Source of the DNA: Sabellastarte sp. h YS-2021
Taxonomy: Eukaryota; Annelida; Polychaeta; Sabellida; Sabellidae
Reading direction: 5' to 3'
Length of the DNA stretch: 64,000 bases
NCBI GenBank assembly: GCA_964017235.1
Contig: OZ024936.1
Coordinates: forward strand, 32,324,040-32,388,039
Shown here in pieces: positions 9,234 to 24,200 of the stretch. Position numbers and translations under genes: made by a program. Under the pieces are notes generated by a model. That model was not told where the DNA came from. It worked only from the letters and a program-made list of their open reading frames with translations, and did no database searches. How positions within the stretch are numbered: the stretch's first letter is position 1; every line of letters begins with the position of its first letter.

Positions 9234-12200
9234 CTACAGTGATAAACATAAATACTAGGTTAAGTTTACCAGAAAATAGAAATCCAACCGAATACGTGTG
9301 CCAATTTGACATTAAAAAGTTAAATACTCAATGAGCTGAGGGTAAAAAAAATTGTTTTCCTTTAAGGTAGCCATGACATCATTAATAATTAAATTTTAAG
9401 TAAGCCAGAACTTTCCTTAGGTAAACTTCAATATCAGTGGAATGTAGAGATTTATGAACCAGGGGGTTTAAGCTCAATTTTATGACATTAAGACAGCCTT
9501 CATTTAATTTATGTTCAAATATTAAGGTCTCCCATGTTAATTCCTTATTTTGACTTTAAGGTAGCCATACCTTCTTCAACATGGGGAGGATTTTGACAAT
9601 TAGGATCTTCTTTAGGTCATCTTTAACAGGTGCACCACGTTTGATAAGAAAATGTCAATATGGTATTTATGCACTCTATCCACACTGAAATTTTGTGATT
9701 GGTATTCAATACTAAACTTAAATTTGACAATGATATTCCAAGCCTGCCTTTACTTGAAGGAGACATACTAGGACTATTGAAACTAGGGTGGACGTTCACC
9801 ATTGTAAAGTATCTGTGACTGCATCATACAAACTTTTATACAATGTTAACCAATTAAATGCAACATTTTGCAAGTTCACACTGTGGAATAATGATCTTGC
9901 AAATTTAAGTTACAAATTAAGTTAAATTTTTATAAATTGATAACTTACATAATGGACATTTAGTTCTCTTGCCACTGCCAGCCGGCCCTGCCAAACATCA
10001 GAATAAGACATCCTGTGTCTTCACCGGCAAAGCCCGCTAGGTTGCCACCATTCGCTTCTTGGACAGAGAATGTGACAACATATTAGTCAGTCTCAGAGGG
10101 ACATAAGCTGGTCCCATTGCTTGGTTGTCAGTGAAATAGTGGCTGGCACTGATCAAAGTTGCTCCCCCACCTCCTACTTAACAGACCTGGTGGGGGAAGA
10201 GATACGAGTTCAGTCCAAGGAGAGACCCTCTTCGGAAGGAATAGGAGCAGAGTTGGTGGTCTTTGAACAGGACCTGTCACCCTGAAAGCACTGCTAGACA
10301 AGGTGACAGGTTGCTTAAATACATATATATATTTGTTAGTGGTGGATATGCTGGGCAGATACCACTGGGCCCAGATGAAAAAGCTCAGATTCAGACCAGG
10401 ACACATCCTTCAAGTAATCTGTCTGAAGGTGTTGTGGGATTTCTAGTGGCAGGCTGATAATAACTGTTCCTGGGTGAGGTCAAACTGGTAGCCTACAAAA
10501 TCAAATATTTGTCTGAGATCAAGTTCTGATTTTTCTATCCAACCTAGTTAATGACACATAGCTACTAGAGTCTTAGTATGCTAAAAACAGGTTTGTTGGG
10601 ATGTGGCTCTGACCAACCAATCGTCTAGGAACTGGTCGATTCTTATATCCTTGTTTTGAGCCATCAATTTGACTTCCTTAACTAACAATGAGAATTCCAC
10701 AGGAGCAGTGGGCAGGCCAAATGGTAGAGCTTTGAAATGGTGGGATTGACCTTGGACATGAAAACTTCATGACCATGACCTTGGACATGAAAAAGTATTT
10801 CCTGGATTGTGGATTTATTGGGGTATGGTAGTAAGTGTCCTTGAAATTTATGGATGATATCCATTCGCCTGTTTGAAAGGAAGTTCTTATACTTTCTGGT
10901 GTCTCCATTTTGATTTTTTTTTTTTTGACTTCAGGAGTTTGTTCAGTCAGCTCAGATATAGGATAGGTCTCCACTTGTTGTTGGGTTTGAGAACCAAGAA
11001 TAGTCAGCTAAAGAAAGCCAAAGGTGTCTGATTTTTTACCTGTTCTATTTGCTTCTTTCTACACATAAGTGCATGTAATGCATCCATCATGTAGCTGTTC
11101 CTGAGGGATGTGCATAGCCACTTTATGATTACTGAAGACCTTTTCAGAGTTAAAATTTAAGACTACTTCATGCGAGTCAGAGGTCAATGCCTTGTATAAT
11201 CACTATGATTTACTAGTAATTGTATTTTGACTGTCTATAACAGTAAGAGCAGTCTCAGAGGCTAAGGGCATTGGCCTAATGTCAAATACAGGTTCAGGGA
11301 TCCCTGAAGAATTTTTGGGCTAACCTATTGAATCTGTTCCTAGAACTGTTTCTGAACCTCTGGAACCAGTTCAGGCTTAAATAACAGGTTTCAGAAAACA
11401 ATAGTCTTGTCACATTATAAGAAAAACTGACAGATACTCGTCTACATCTCCACTACACCTCTGCTCACCATGCACCTTGCAAAACTTAAGGACCATATGA
11501 GTACATGATCTTCATGATAACCCACCCTGCTGACCATTCACCATCATCCTCATAATGCTCAATGAGGCCATCACTTGAAGTACTTCTATATGCACATGTG
11601 TTATGAGTAGCACTAGTAGCACATGGATCCATAAACAGTATTTGTAGGCAGCAAGCAACTTCATCTCTGTTGAGAATATTAGTAATGTGTCCTTGGAAAT
11701 TACTGCCTTGTATGAGCCTTTGTTGAGTGTGGTTGATCCTTTTCTGTTTAATCATGTCATCTATCTCCTTTCCATGTATCAAGTCTGGTTTTGCTTCCAT
11801 CATGTTATTGTCTACCATTAGCTTTTCCCCAAACCATTTGACTTTATTACTGTTTTTTTGCCTTCTTATATATAGGCCAAAGTTTCCTCTTTCTGTCATT
11901 AACTTCAGGTGGAATTGCTCCACCACAGAGAAATTCTTTGAACGGTCTAGATTTTTTTGAATGGCGAAGTACCCAAATTTTATCTTGTATGGAGCTGAAG
12001 CATGCAACTATTTGTCTAGAACTCCTACTATTAGACATTTTTCCCATACTATGTGCATTTTCAATCACTACTGCCAGCACTTTCTTCAGACATTTTGAGT
12101 TCTTGCACAAAGAAATCTCTTAGAATCTTGTGGACATCTTCACCTCTTGACTCTGATATATTGTAGAACAGTGGACTTTCTCATGCTTCTTGCCATCTGT

Positions 12201-15200
12201 GGACATTTGTGACAGGCTTGACAGAAGGCAACTGATCCACACAGAAATTTCTGATTCAAAGCATAACAATTTATATTGAAAGTCTTTAGCCTAGTCATTC
12301 TGAATGATCTTCAGCTGACTCAACATATTGTCCTGCATTATGGTGAGGCATATTTATGATGACTCTCTGGCACATTTCTCTCATTTCCTGAGGGTTTCTT
12401 TGGAGATTGGATGGGAGGTCAGTGGGCTGGATGAAGACAAATCTGAAGCTTGACCAACTGATTGTACCAGAAGGACACATCATTTGAAGGGTTCTGGATG
12501 TCAGAGTGGATACATCGGTACTTCTGGAGTCATAGCCCTCCACTAGGGTAAGATTTTATCTTTCCAGTTTCTTACATATTTAATCGTCGGCTGGCAGATT
12601 AACAGAGATCTTTCCTTTAGGTTAAGGTCATGAACCGGCAAAGGGGTTGTTGTCTGCTGAAGAAGAGGCATTGTCAAAGTAGGAGACGTGATGCAAACCA
12701 ATGTAAAATTTGATCCCCTTGCCTGTTTCCCTGTATGATTGCTCTTCAGCTAGTAGTTGGGCAGCCTCACTCGTAACAATGGACCATTGTCATATAGTTC
12801 ACACTCTTCTTCTGCCAGCCTGTGTGGTGAAACAGAGTGCATATTGCCTTCAAAATCAGAGGACGGTTCTTGCTGTGGAGATCTGGCAAACGACGTACTT
12901 GGTACAGACTTCTTCTGCAGAGCAGGAGCCTCGTCAGTGTCGGCCTGGTTGGTCAGTGTGATCGGTGGAATAAATGGCTTTTCAGATACTGCACTATCTG
13001 GTGGTGGGTGAACTGGAGCTGACAACAGAGGGATTAGAAATAATCTTCTTATTAGAAATCTTATCTTTCTTAATCTTGTCGGTGGGGGTAGATAGCTGGG
13101 CATGTTGTTCAGTAGTTAGGACACTGCAAAACTGGCAACCTTGCTTCAAAACGCAAATGTCTTTGTCCCTGCATCATGCACAATGAGCATGTTGGCAAAA
13201 CCCAGCCTTTCAAAAGGCCACACACACCCCGTTTTTGTCATGAGTTTTTATAGAAGTATTTTATGAAATAAGTTTGAATCTTGAGAGTTCCTCAAAACAA
13301 GTCTTGACTGCATATGTGCCAAATGCAAAAGGAAACAGTGCATGCCACCTAGCAAATGGTGGCAACCTAGCCGGCCTTGCCAGTGGAAGCACCGGTCCGG
13401 GATGTCTTTTTCTGAGGTTTGGCGGGGCCGGCTTATGCCAGCAAAATAGCTAAATGTCCATATATTTTGATACATCCATGTATTAAGGCAATGAAATTTT
13501 ACCTGCAGACAAAAGCAGGAATCTTACCAGAATTTTTCAGCCACATATCATAAAAGTAGTACCAGCTGTAAACAGACCCTGACTGTATTGTATCCATGCT
13601 CTCCATGTCTTTGTGAAGTTGTACTAGGTTCAGAAAAGCTTCGTAATAATCTATCTTACCTAAAATTAAACAGATTGTTTGGACAACATACATTGTTTTG
13701 GTTGTTAATAATTCCACTTCATACATACTGAATTTATTCATATGCATTTTTCAAAAGGGGGGGGGGGGTGACTATTTACAGATAAAAAAATCAACTCTCG
13801 AGTCCATTGGCAATGGGCAATAATGGACACTGACAGCCTTGATCTTGATTGCCAGCATGTATTATGGCAAGAGAGCTTAAAATATACCAATATACTTAAA
13901 TCTGAAGAAATTACTCAGTTTTATCTTATATTTTTTGCAGATTTAAATGCATCTGTGATCGAAACTGCCATGTTTTGTTCTGATTTTCTTTACTTCTTGT
14001 AAGCGGTATTCTACTGGCGGAAGTACTTAAACGCATCTTTTTTTGGAATCCCAGAATCAAAAAGCTCTTGAGAGGGATGTAAAACCCTGAAATATGAACT
14101 TTGCAAAGGTAGACAGAAGGAGGGGCAATTAAAATGGAGGGGGCATTTGTATATGGATAAATACAGTATTCTAAAGTCAAATATAAAGTAAAAAAATAAC
14201 ATCGGAGATACCCGTACCCCACAGCCCAGGGAAATAGTTGTTAACGTCATGAGATATAGAAAAAATGAAACAATACAAACATTAGGACACTTTCAGAGTA
14301 GTACCAGTTAAGTACAGGTCCAAATAATGTTTAAGTGGAGAAAATAATGTTCAAGAGTGAGAAAATGTATGTAAAGATAACACATGATTCAAGATAACAG
14401 ACAGCATTAAGCAGTAAACTAAAAATTATGAAGCTATAAAATTTATTAACTGACGTATAGCTGTCAATGGAAATATCACAATTAAGTATACATATATATA
14501 ATGATAATAGTTACAGCAATCCATTTATCTTTGTCATAAGAGAAAATTGTCTCAAACATGGTACTTTAGCAGAACCCAGGTTTAAGGTCACACTATGATT
14601 TAACCAACCTACACTCCCCATCCAATGACTCAATCGAGAATCAACTTCCTACACCTTACAGTTTCTGAGATACTGACCCACCAGATTTATAAAGGTCAAG
14701 GTCACTACAGCAAGGTCAAAGGTTAATTCAAGGTTACACCACGATGTTGTACACCTACACCCCCAACTAATGTCCCTACCAAGTATCAACGTCCTACACC
14801 TTACGGTTTTTGAGACATAGCCAGGACAACATTTTCAAACTCAAGGTCGCTACGCCAAGGTCAAAGGTCAAATCAAGGTCACACTATGACTTTGCACACC
14901 TACAACCCACAATTGATGTCCCTGCCAAGTATCAACTTTCTACACCTTACAGTTTCTGAGATACAGCCCAGACAAACTTTTCCCAGCGCCCACCTGCCCA
15001 TCCGGACGCCATGGGTGAAAGGGCTGTCAAGTCAAAACTACTATTACTACTTTCTGGATTGCACAGCTATTGAGCCTTATGTAGAGTGGAAGACTAGTGT
15101 TACTTTACCTAGATACACAGTAGCAGGTATTGAAGATGAATCGCAGAAGAATTCATCATCTGCTTGAAGGTAATCATACAAGTAAGTATCACTGGGAATG

Positions 15201-18200
15201 AACCAGTCTGGATCAAAATCCTGCTTTAACTGAGTCACTCCATACACTGCTGGGCCAAAGAGTGCTGCAGCCAAGAGGATTACAAGGACCTGCAATGAAA
15301 TAGTATTGCTACGACTCTCTAGCTAACCCCAAGAAGATTGGGGTTCGATTATTGGTGGAATCATGGAAATTAAGGTACAATACACACATAATGAACTTTG
15401 ACAGCAGTTGGCAAGGTAAACAGGCTGGCATCCTCTTCAGGGAAGTGGAAATCTTGTAGAGTAAGAAATCTAAAATTCGCCACATATCTGAAATTCGCCA
15501 CATGTCAAAATACTAATAAAATAAATGAATTGTGGTGAGATTTGTTGACTGTAGAGTAAATTAAGGCTTTTTGAACTGAAAAATACCAATTTCTAGACAA
15601 AAACATCATTTTCTTCATAAAATTAACTAAGGTTTTAGAGGTGGCGAATTTTAGATTCCTGGCGAATTTTAGATTTCTTACTCTAAATGGACTCATGCTA
15701 TAGAAATGAAAAATAAGCTTTACCCTTACTCAGTGATACTACAGGAAGAGAAGACATATATTTTCCATGAGAGTCCAAGATTGCCACAAAATAAAAGTCT
15801 TTAAAAGTTGGCCATTTGCCAAAAAAATCGCAAAAAGGCCAAAATTGACTGGGCCCGAGATTTCCATGTTAAAAATTTTGCTGTCAAGTTTCACTGCTGC
15901 AGTTACAACAGTATTTCCCAAACAGTGCTACCAAGCAAGTCCCTGAGAAAAAAATAGGTCAAAGGTCAAACACACATTTACTGTATCAGTATACACATTG
16001 TATATGAATAAAAAAATTTGAATGAAATCTACCCAAACAGTTTTAGAGTTAGTCAAAAATGAAAAGGCAGGAGATACATCGAAGTAAATTTTCCTCCATT
16101 ATATAAACAAGTGTCCTACAGGTGCACAATGTTTAAAAAGCACCGTTTTGAACAGTTATCATATCAAGGTAGAGATGGAGTTCTTAGTGGCATCACTGGT
16201 AACACAGTTGGCAAATGATCATCTGGAACTTGCTACTGAGCTTATGCGTTTAGCATCTAAAATTATGGTAAATACTCATGATCCGCCACAATAAGATCGT
16301 AGCGATTTAAAATGAACATAAAAACCTCTAACGGTAGTTTTAATACTACATACATGATATACAACAGTACCCCAGTAATCAGACCTTCTCACATAAATAA
16401 CCGACAATCGAACCACATTTAGCCAAATATCAAAGGGCTAGAAAAATAGTTGTAAGTACCCAGAAATTTGCAAATTTAATAAGTAAATTAAATTTTTATA
16501 AGTTAATACCCTATCCAATGGACAACTGCTTTACCGGTCGACGCGACCGGTCCCGCCAAACACCAGAAAAAGACGTCCTGTATATAATACCGGCAGGACC
16601 GGTCAGTAGTGTGCATTCGCTAGGTGGCGCATCATACTTGCTTCCTGTCCAGACAGAGTGACGTCAGTTCATCTTTTTCGTTGTCTAAACAGATTTAGAC
16701 CCCTAGTAAGCTGGTAGCGGGGTCGGTTGGGAGGGCCTTGCCTGTCCATTGGATAGGGTATTAACTTATAAAAATTTAATTTACTTATTAAATTTGCAAT
16801 TTTATGGCGTTAATACATCCTATCCAATGGACAATTGCTGAATAACTACCGCTTGGTCGGAGGGTAAGTTACTAGGGACTTGTGTGAACTCATAAAAGAT
16901 AAGAAAATTCCCTCTGGCCTAGGTTAACTTTAAGTCAGTAAACCTGTAGGCCTATGGTCGGATACCAGTGCCCGGTTGCCGGGGCGTATACCGACGTTTC
17001 CCCCCCCCCCCTTTTAACAGACCTGCTCTGAGGTAGGGGAAGAGAGGGATGAGTTCGGTCCCAGAAGGCAATAACCTCCCAAAGGAAGGCATGTAGTTAG
17101 TTCCAAGAACTATTAACGCTACATATATACAAATCTCAGTATATATATGGGCCAATTGTGGATCTGCTGAGCAGCCACTACTGGGCCCAATTGAAGGAGC
17201 TCTGAACCAGCCCAAGCCACATCCTTCAAATAGAACTGTGTGAAGGTGTTATATTACTTCCAGTGGCTGGCTGAAAAATTGTTCTAAGGAGACTCCCAAC
17301 TGGAATGCCTTAGAAGCAGCAAGGGGCCCTGACAACATGAGGTTTAACCTGATGTAGGGCGAGGGCCGCTTGACCCGAGAGCTCATAACCTAGGATCACA
17401 GTTGCTTGATCCATGAGGAGATAGTGGCAGGACAGAGGTCTTGTCAAAAACCTTTCTAAAGGGTGACAGACTAACTCATTGTTCTGTTTGAGATCCTGTC
17501 CCAATAAGAAGCACAGTGCTCTGGACACAGGACCTATCAGAATCGAGGGACTTATCCAGAGTTGGGGCCAGGGTTGGTATAATCACTGGGGCCACACTGT
17601 CCGGACTCTCCTTGGCCAGCTGTTTCTTGGAAAAGAAGGCTGGGTGCTGGGTACAAAGACACCTTTGACCAGTCTAACTGGTGCCTGATGTGTTTCTTTT
17701 ACCAAGAAAGAATCTCACTCCTGTGTTGCCAGAACCCAGGGTCAAGAGGAAAACAGTCTTGAAGGTCAATGCTTCAAAGAGGCCTCTTTAAGGGGTTCCA
17801 ATGGAGCCCTGCCAATTGGTGCAACACCAGGGGAAGGTTCCAGGAGGGGATGCCCCTCCGACCCTTAGGTCTGTCTCTGCAAGTTGTCCAAGAGACGAGC
17901 AAGATTCTCATTGTGCTGACATTGGTGACATACCCAGTTGTCAGCAATGACTGATCTGGTTGATCCTCTTTGAGCCTCAATTCCTACTGCCACTGCTTTA
18001 GAGAAGCCCTGCTCCTTGATTGCTGAGGCTCTAGGAGCCATGCATGCAGATCTAATTTTGACAGATTCCTGTGAGGAGTCTGACTAGATGGTTGAGAGAG
18101 CAGGTTGGACAGGTACCAAGGAATCTGACCTGACATGACCCAGAGATTTGGAGCAGTCAGTGTGATTCCCCTGCATGGGTAGTGCTGCAACGTCTCCACC

Positions 18201-21200
18201 ACTTGCCCAAGATGGCTACCAGTGGGAAGGCATATGGGTCCAGATCCACCCATGACAGACTGATTGTATCATTGTCCATATTGGGGGATCTGTCCCCAGT
18301 GATGCACGTTGAGACAGTTTGTTTTGAGCCAGGTGGCAAAAAACAGGCTAATTAGGCCTAGTGCCACCAGAAGCATATTGCTTGGAAAACTCTGACAGGA
18401 GGGACCATTCTGTCTGCTCTGTCTAGTTGCGTGAGACTGGATAGCTTGTGTGCTATGTCATTCAGCCGCCTGGAATGTGTCGGGCTACAGTCACCTGTTT
18501 CCTGGAATACCAGGTCAGGGTTCCCCATAGAAGGGCACAAGGAGGGCCTGACTTCATCCCCCCCCCCCCCCCCTTCCTTCATACAGGCAACCACGGTTGT
18601 GTTGTCTGTAGTTATGACAGCAATATTGTTCGACCAGATGTCTTGGCATTCTTAAAGGGCCAAAAATTAATGACCACCTTAGTTCCAGATAGTTCAATGT
18701 GTAACTTGCTTCTGGAAGGGACCATGGTTCCCCTTGCAGTGTGTTCTCCTAAGTGAGAACCCCACCCTTCTTGATGCATCTGTAAGGATTGAAGAGCATA
18801 TTTAGCGGGTGTAATGGTTGACCCTGAAGCACATTGTCTTCCTGCAGCCACCATTTAAGATCGGGGTAGAGGGAACTGGGGTCATCTTTTCTAGTGATTC
18901 TGGTACCCTCCAGTTGTTCTTCTAGTGCCACTTTATCGGCCTCATATGGAGGTGAGCTAGGTGCACTTGCTTCTCTATGGCTGTCAGTAACCCTATCAGG
19001 GGCATCAGGTGCCAGACCGGGCATAAAGGTCCGGGGAGAAGCTTCTGGATAAGCATTCAAGGTCTACCCACGCTCTAGGGTGGGTCTGACCTTAGGCTCT
19101 TCCGAGCTAACTGGAAGCCTACTAAGTCGAAGACTTGCTCGAGGTCCAGTTCTAATTTATTCATGTTTACCATTCAAGCTTACTCCTGACACTGATATCC
19201 TAGAGAATGTGTATGCTGGAGACAGGCTTGGTGGGAAAACAGGCTTGACCAACCAGTCGTACCGGTGGATTGTGGTACTCTGTAATGCCATAGTTAGACC
19301 TCCTTCGCCACCACTGAGAGAAGACTCCCTTGTACTGTGAACAGACCAAGGGGAGTGACTGAACTGGTGGGGAAGACCCTGGACATGAAAAATTCCGGTA
19401 CTTCCTTGTTGGTGGAAAGCGGTGAGGAAGTAGGGAACCTTGAAGTTCTCCACTCCCCTGCTGAAGAGAGGTTAATATAGTGCTCAAAGTTTCCCAAAGT
19501 GAATTACTCAGGGTACTGGGCCACTTCTCCAGCCTGGAGATCTGGTCAAGCCGGTCATCTCCGGAAGGTGAGGGTGTAGCCTTCCTAGGAGATTTCTTCG
19601 AACTTGGGCTAGCCCCTAGGACGGCCCAAGTTTTGAGGAGGCATAGTTAGCCAAAAATAGTGTCAACACTGGTGACAGACTAGACTTCACTCATCCCCAT
19701 AGCCATTTATAACATCGGTGACCCCTGGTCAGATTAACAGATATTTTACCCACTGCTTGAGTTTTGAAAACTGGCAAAACGGGTTATAATCTTGAGGGGG
19801 AGGCTGAGCTTACCAACTCAGGACCCCTTGAGGCAGCTGACACTGGTCACAGGTTGGGTACAAGACAAACTGGATGGCCAGTCTACGAGGTGTGAGGTCT
19901 GATAAGGGGAGGTTGACTGGTAGTGGACAATTCCTGCTTGACAGTCTCCCTCTTATCTCTAGCCACTGTCTGGCCAGCTGGGTCCCGAAAGGGTAGGCTG
20001 GCTGACTGGTCAGGTAGCTTGACAGGCATTTCACCGGGACCTGTGACTGGTCAAAGAATTCCTCTGTAACCAGTTCCTTAGGCTGCCACTGGTTGGCCTA
20101 AACAGCTGTTTGGGCCTTCTGCCGGTCTGTCAGTCAGTCCTGGAGACCTGCCCAGTACCAGGCCTTAAACGGTTATACGTGAGGCAATGCTCTGTAACCG
20201 GTTCCTGGTGGCTCCACAGTTCTGCATAAACTCACCGGAGTTGGCAGAACTGGGTGAACTACTTCCTAGCAAGGATAGGCTCATATGAAGTTGCCTTCTT
20301 CCTGTCCACAGTGGTGGTTCAGCAGCTTTTCTCTGCAATCAACAAGCTCTGTAACCGGTCAAACCTGTAGGCTCTGAGAGAAGGCTAACTGTTGAACCTG
20401 TTGTCAGCACTGAATTTGAAGCTGGTTCCTTGCCAGTAAGGCTGGGAACAGCAGCTTTCTTGTAACCAGCAGCATTACGGTTCCGGAACCAGCAACACTC
20501 CGGAACCGGCAATTCTCTGTAACCGGCAAACCTGTTGTCAGCACTGGATTTGAAGCTGGTTTCTTGCCTTTAAGGATGGGTACAGATTCCTCTGTAACCG
20601 GCACCACTCCGGAACCGGCAACACTCAGGAGCCGGTAATTCTCTGAACCAGTAGACCTACTGTATGTCACCAGCAACTCTGTGTAACCGGTAATCCTGTT
20701 TAACCGGTAGCCCTTGCTGGATTTCTGTGACCACAACCAGCAGTCTGAACAGAACTGGTGCCGGTATCCCTCATCACTGGCTGGCTAGTGACCTTACCGG
20801 TAGCCTGAACAGGACCGGTACCGGTCCAAAATTCTGCACAGGGAAGATAAGGGTCTCAATGGTCACCGCGACTTCTGGTAGGTGAACCCTCTGAGCAGCC
20901 GCACCGGTGGTCTGAACAAGACTGGAACCGGTATCCCCAACAGTCACACCAGTGGAAAGGCCTCTGGTGGAGGTTCCAGTATCAAAACAGGGCTGATCAC
21001 TGGTAACCACTGAAGGGGGGTTCCTTGACAGCTTCACAGGAACATGGCTGGAACCGGTACCCCAACAGTCCCACCAGTGGAGAGGCCTCTGGTGGAGGTT
21101 CCAGGATCAAAAAGGGGTGATCACTGGCAACCACTGAAGGGGTTTCTTCACAGGAACAGCACCCACCGGTAGTCTGTACAGACCGGAACCGGTACCCCCA

Positions 21201-24200
21201 ACAGTCCCACCAGTGGAAAGGCCTCTGGTGAAGGTTCCAGTATCAACACACGGCTGATCACTGGAACCACTGAAGGGGGGTTTCTTGACAGCTTCACAGG
21301 AACATGACTGGAACCGGTACCCTAACAGTCCCACCAGTGGAAAGGCCTCTGGTGGAGGTTCCAGGATCAAACAGGGCTTGTCACTGACAACCACTGAAGG
21401 GGTTTCTTCACAGGAACAGCACCCACCAGTAGTCTGTACAGACTGGAACCGGTAAAACTCATCACTAGTGCTCCCCACCGGTAGTCTGACCAGAACTGGT
21501 ACCGGTAAAAACTCATCACTTCTTGTCAGCTGAACCAGCCACGCCTGGGGATTTGCTTGCCGGTAGTTGTCTTGAGATCTGTGAAGTCACATGACCGGCA
21601 CCGGCAAAAAAACGCAGAGTTTAATGACCATTTGTCATCTAACTTCTTCAGGCCAACAGACGAGTTGCTGGATTTCTTCTTGACAGTTAAAATGTGGGTG
21701 TTGAGTAGTAAAAGCTCGTCTTTTCTTCTAAAACTTCTGTTGAAAACATGATTCCTCCATTGTTGAATGCGTATCACGTGACCAGGTACCTGTCACGTGA
21801 TAAGCATAAGCTGGAAGTGATGACGTCAGACGATGCATTCTTCTTTCCTTCTAATATTTTCTCGTCGACATACACGCAGTGTTACTCGACTAAGTAAGAA
21901 GTAAATGGAGGGTGAGTCATGGACATAAAGACTTCTGATCAGAAGAAGAATGCTGCAGGGACGACACACGAGCTCTCACCCACGACTTCGTCTCGACGAC
22001 AAGTACACAGAAATTCTTCAAAACTGGTTATAAAGTGCTGGATAATGCCTCGTTTAATCCTGGAGAGGCCATGATATGTAAGTAACACAATATATATATT
22101 GTCAGATGAAATTAAGCTTTAAATTCGTAGAATAAACCGCGTTTCCTTCAAACTTGGAGATAATTTCAAAACGCGTCTGCACACTACACGCGCCAAACGA
22201 AAAAGATGAACTGACGTCACTCTGTCTGGACAGGAAGCAAGTATGATGCGCCACCTAGCGAATGCACACGCACTGACCGGTCCTGCCGGTATTATATACA
22301 GGACGTCTTTTTCTGGCGTTTGGCGGGACCGGTCGCGTCGACCGGTAAAGCAATTGTCCATTGGATAGGATGTATTAACGCAATAAAATTGTAAATTCAT
22401 ACATTTCAATGAAAAGGAGCCCTCTAATTTCACAACATTTACTTCTTAAAAAATCCACTTTAGAGACTTCCCCTGAGTTCATTATCAACATTATTAATAA
22501 TCAACAAGGAGGTATATATAATTGGTGGTGCATGTTTGTTTGCAAAATAACTCAAAAAGTTGCCATGGATTTCAATGAAAGTTTCAAGATATGTCAACAT
22601 AGGCACAAGGAACAGATGATTAAAAAATACCTGGATGCAGATGGTTATCCGTATCACTACCAAAATTTAAAGGATTTTTTATCATTACACTCATAAGCCA
22701 CAGTGAAAGTATTGGGCCTTGTGGGAGGTCAGCTCTCTCTGAGTGTTTTTCTGGTCATTACTACTATGAGAAATTTTAAGTATTTGTCTTATTTGTTTTT
22801 TATCCTTTTATTAAAAGAATCACTGTTGGATGTTGGCAACAGCTTGTCCCAAATTGCAACCCGAAACAAGTAAACCCCTAGTAAACATCAATCAGAAAGA
22901 GGATACAGATCTCTATGGCAAATTAGGCATCGCATGCAAAGAGCTACTTTGTAGACACTGTGTACATACATTTATAAGGGTATGACTGTGTATGTCTTAA
23001 ACAACAAGGCCGAGAAGTCTTTTTGTCTACATGCATGAGCTGCACAGCCATCAGACACGAGTAGTGCACTAGAATTTATGAAAGTCTGGCGACAAGAATA
23101 AATTCCAATTCAGACACATACCACAGCTGATGCAGAACTCAGATGGTCACCCATCTCAGTACTAACATAGCCCATTGCCACTTCAGTGAAAAGACAGATA
23201 CTCATCACATTACGCCACAATTTATGAAAGTCTGGGGACAAAAAAAATTATTCCTAGAAGTGCGAGCCTCGCTAAAAGCTCGGCCTTAACAAATTAATAC
23301 AAGAGATCATTGTTACCTTGACTGGTATTTTGGTGAGAACTCCTCCAAGCATCCTGTCAAAAAATCCCTGAACAAACTCCCGCTGGCTGCATTTGTTGGG
23401 CTCGTAATTCTTGTGCACATAGCAACAGCAGCAGGCATTTCTATGGTTACTTGCCCTGCGGTTGTCGAGGGTAATACAGGCAACAAAGAAGGTGGCTTGG
23501 AGCAAGTAGATGGCAAAAATTCCAATACAGGCATAGATACAGAATGATCGCAAGGCAGGGATTTTCTAAAAAAAAAGTAGTTTTAATAAAACACATATTA
23601 CCAGAGTGGGATATTTTTTCTTAAATTTTAGCCCGACCAAAGACAAAACCATAATGAAAGAGGATGTAAATTTTTAGTCATTTATTTTCTGTTACTATTT
23701 TTATTTTTTATTTTCAAGTGATAAAATGTAAAAGACTTTAGTACATTTCATAAGGGGTTACTTTACAATTAATATACACCATTTTCGATGGATAATAGAT
23801 TACATATGTGAAGATTCATATAAGCCTTAAAATGTAAACACTGAAAGGGCACCAGTGACAATAAAGGCTTTAATTTTGATATTCTGATTCTTTACGGGTT
23901 TAAATGCAACAAAAACATGCAAAACCCCTGTAAAAGTACATTTCTGATGATGTACACAAGATATTTGTATGTTACATGGTTTTAGAAAACTTTTTTATGA
24001 ATTTATAAAACTAATTTTCCACAGTAAGCGGGAATAAAAAGTATTCCTCAGTCTTTATTTACCAGCACTTAGGTAAATTGAGTTACTGAGTCATACAACA
24101 AAGAAGTGAAGCACGTGTAGGAAATGTCAAAGACGTTTTATGGTTGATAATCTGATATGGCTGATTTATGGGCAAAATCATTTGAATTCTGGCTTTGGAT

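Larger units (their letters stand above)
9899..13500 (-). mobile_element. DIRS-like retrotransposon, element 3 (old, rearranged)
   Basis: ITRs at 9899-10045 and 13345-13500 are diverged but match across ccggccctgccaaacatcag, aaaaagacatcc and ggttgccaccatt. Internally, minus-strand order: gag remnant (13215-12620), LINE-like fragment (12120-11486), RT remnant (11060-10475), then an abrupt jump to the recombinase C-terminal scrap near 10465-10380. Many stop codons. The right end lies 28 bp from the exon i donor. Confidence 0.75.
16471..22390 (-). mobile_element. DIRS-like retrotransposon, element 4 (full-length outline, heavily mutated)
   Basis: 5.9 kb with both ITRs (16471-16690, 22165-22390) and a clear ICR (16743-16838). 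Minus-strand order: gag (about 21770-19800), RT (19620-19080), RNase H (19060-18560), methylase-like (18560-17984), recombinase (17990-17225). All domains are recognisable but broken by many indels. Gag has expanded tandem repeats rich in ACCGGT. Confidence 0.85.

Noticed and set aside
11486-12120. Part of the DIRS coding sequence
   Set aside because: The pattern fits LINE ORF1 protein, not any domain seen in the other five DIRS elements, so it was treated as a nested fragment.
22409-22696. 95-codon ORF right of element 4
   Set aside because: No recognisable motif, no splice or promoter context, AT-rich. Probably chance.
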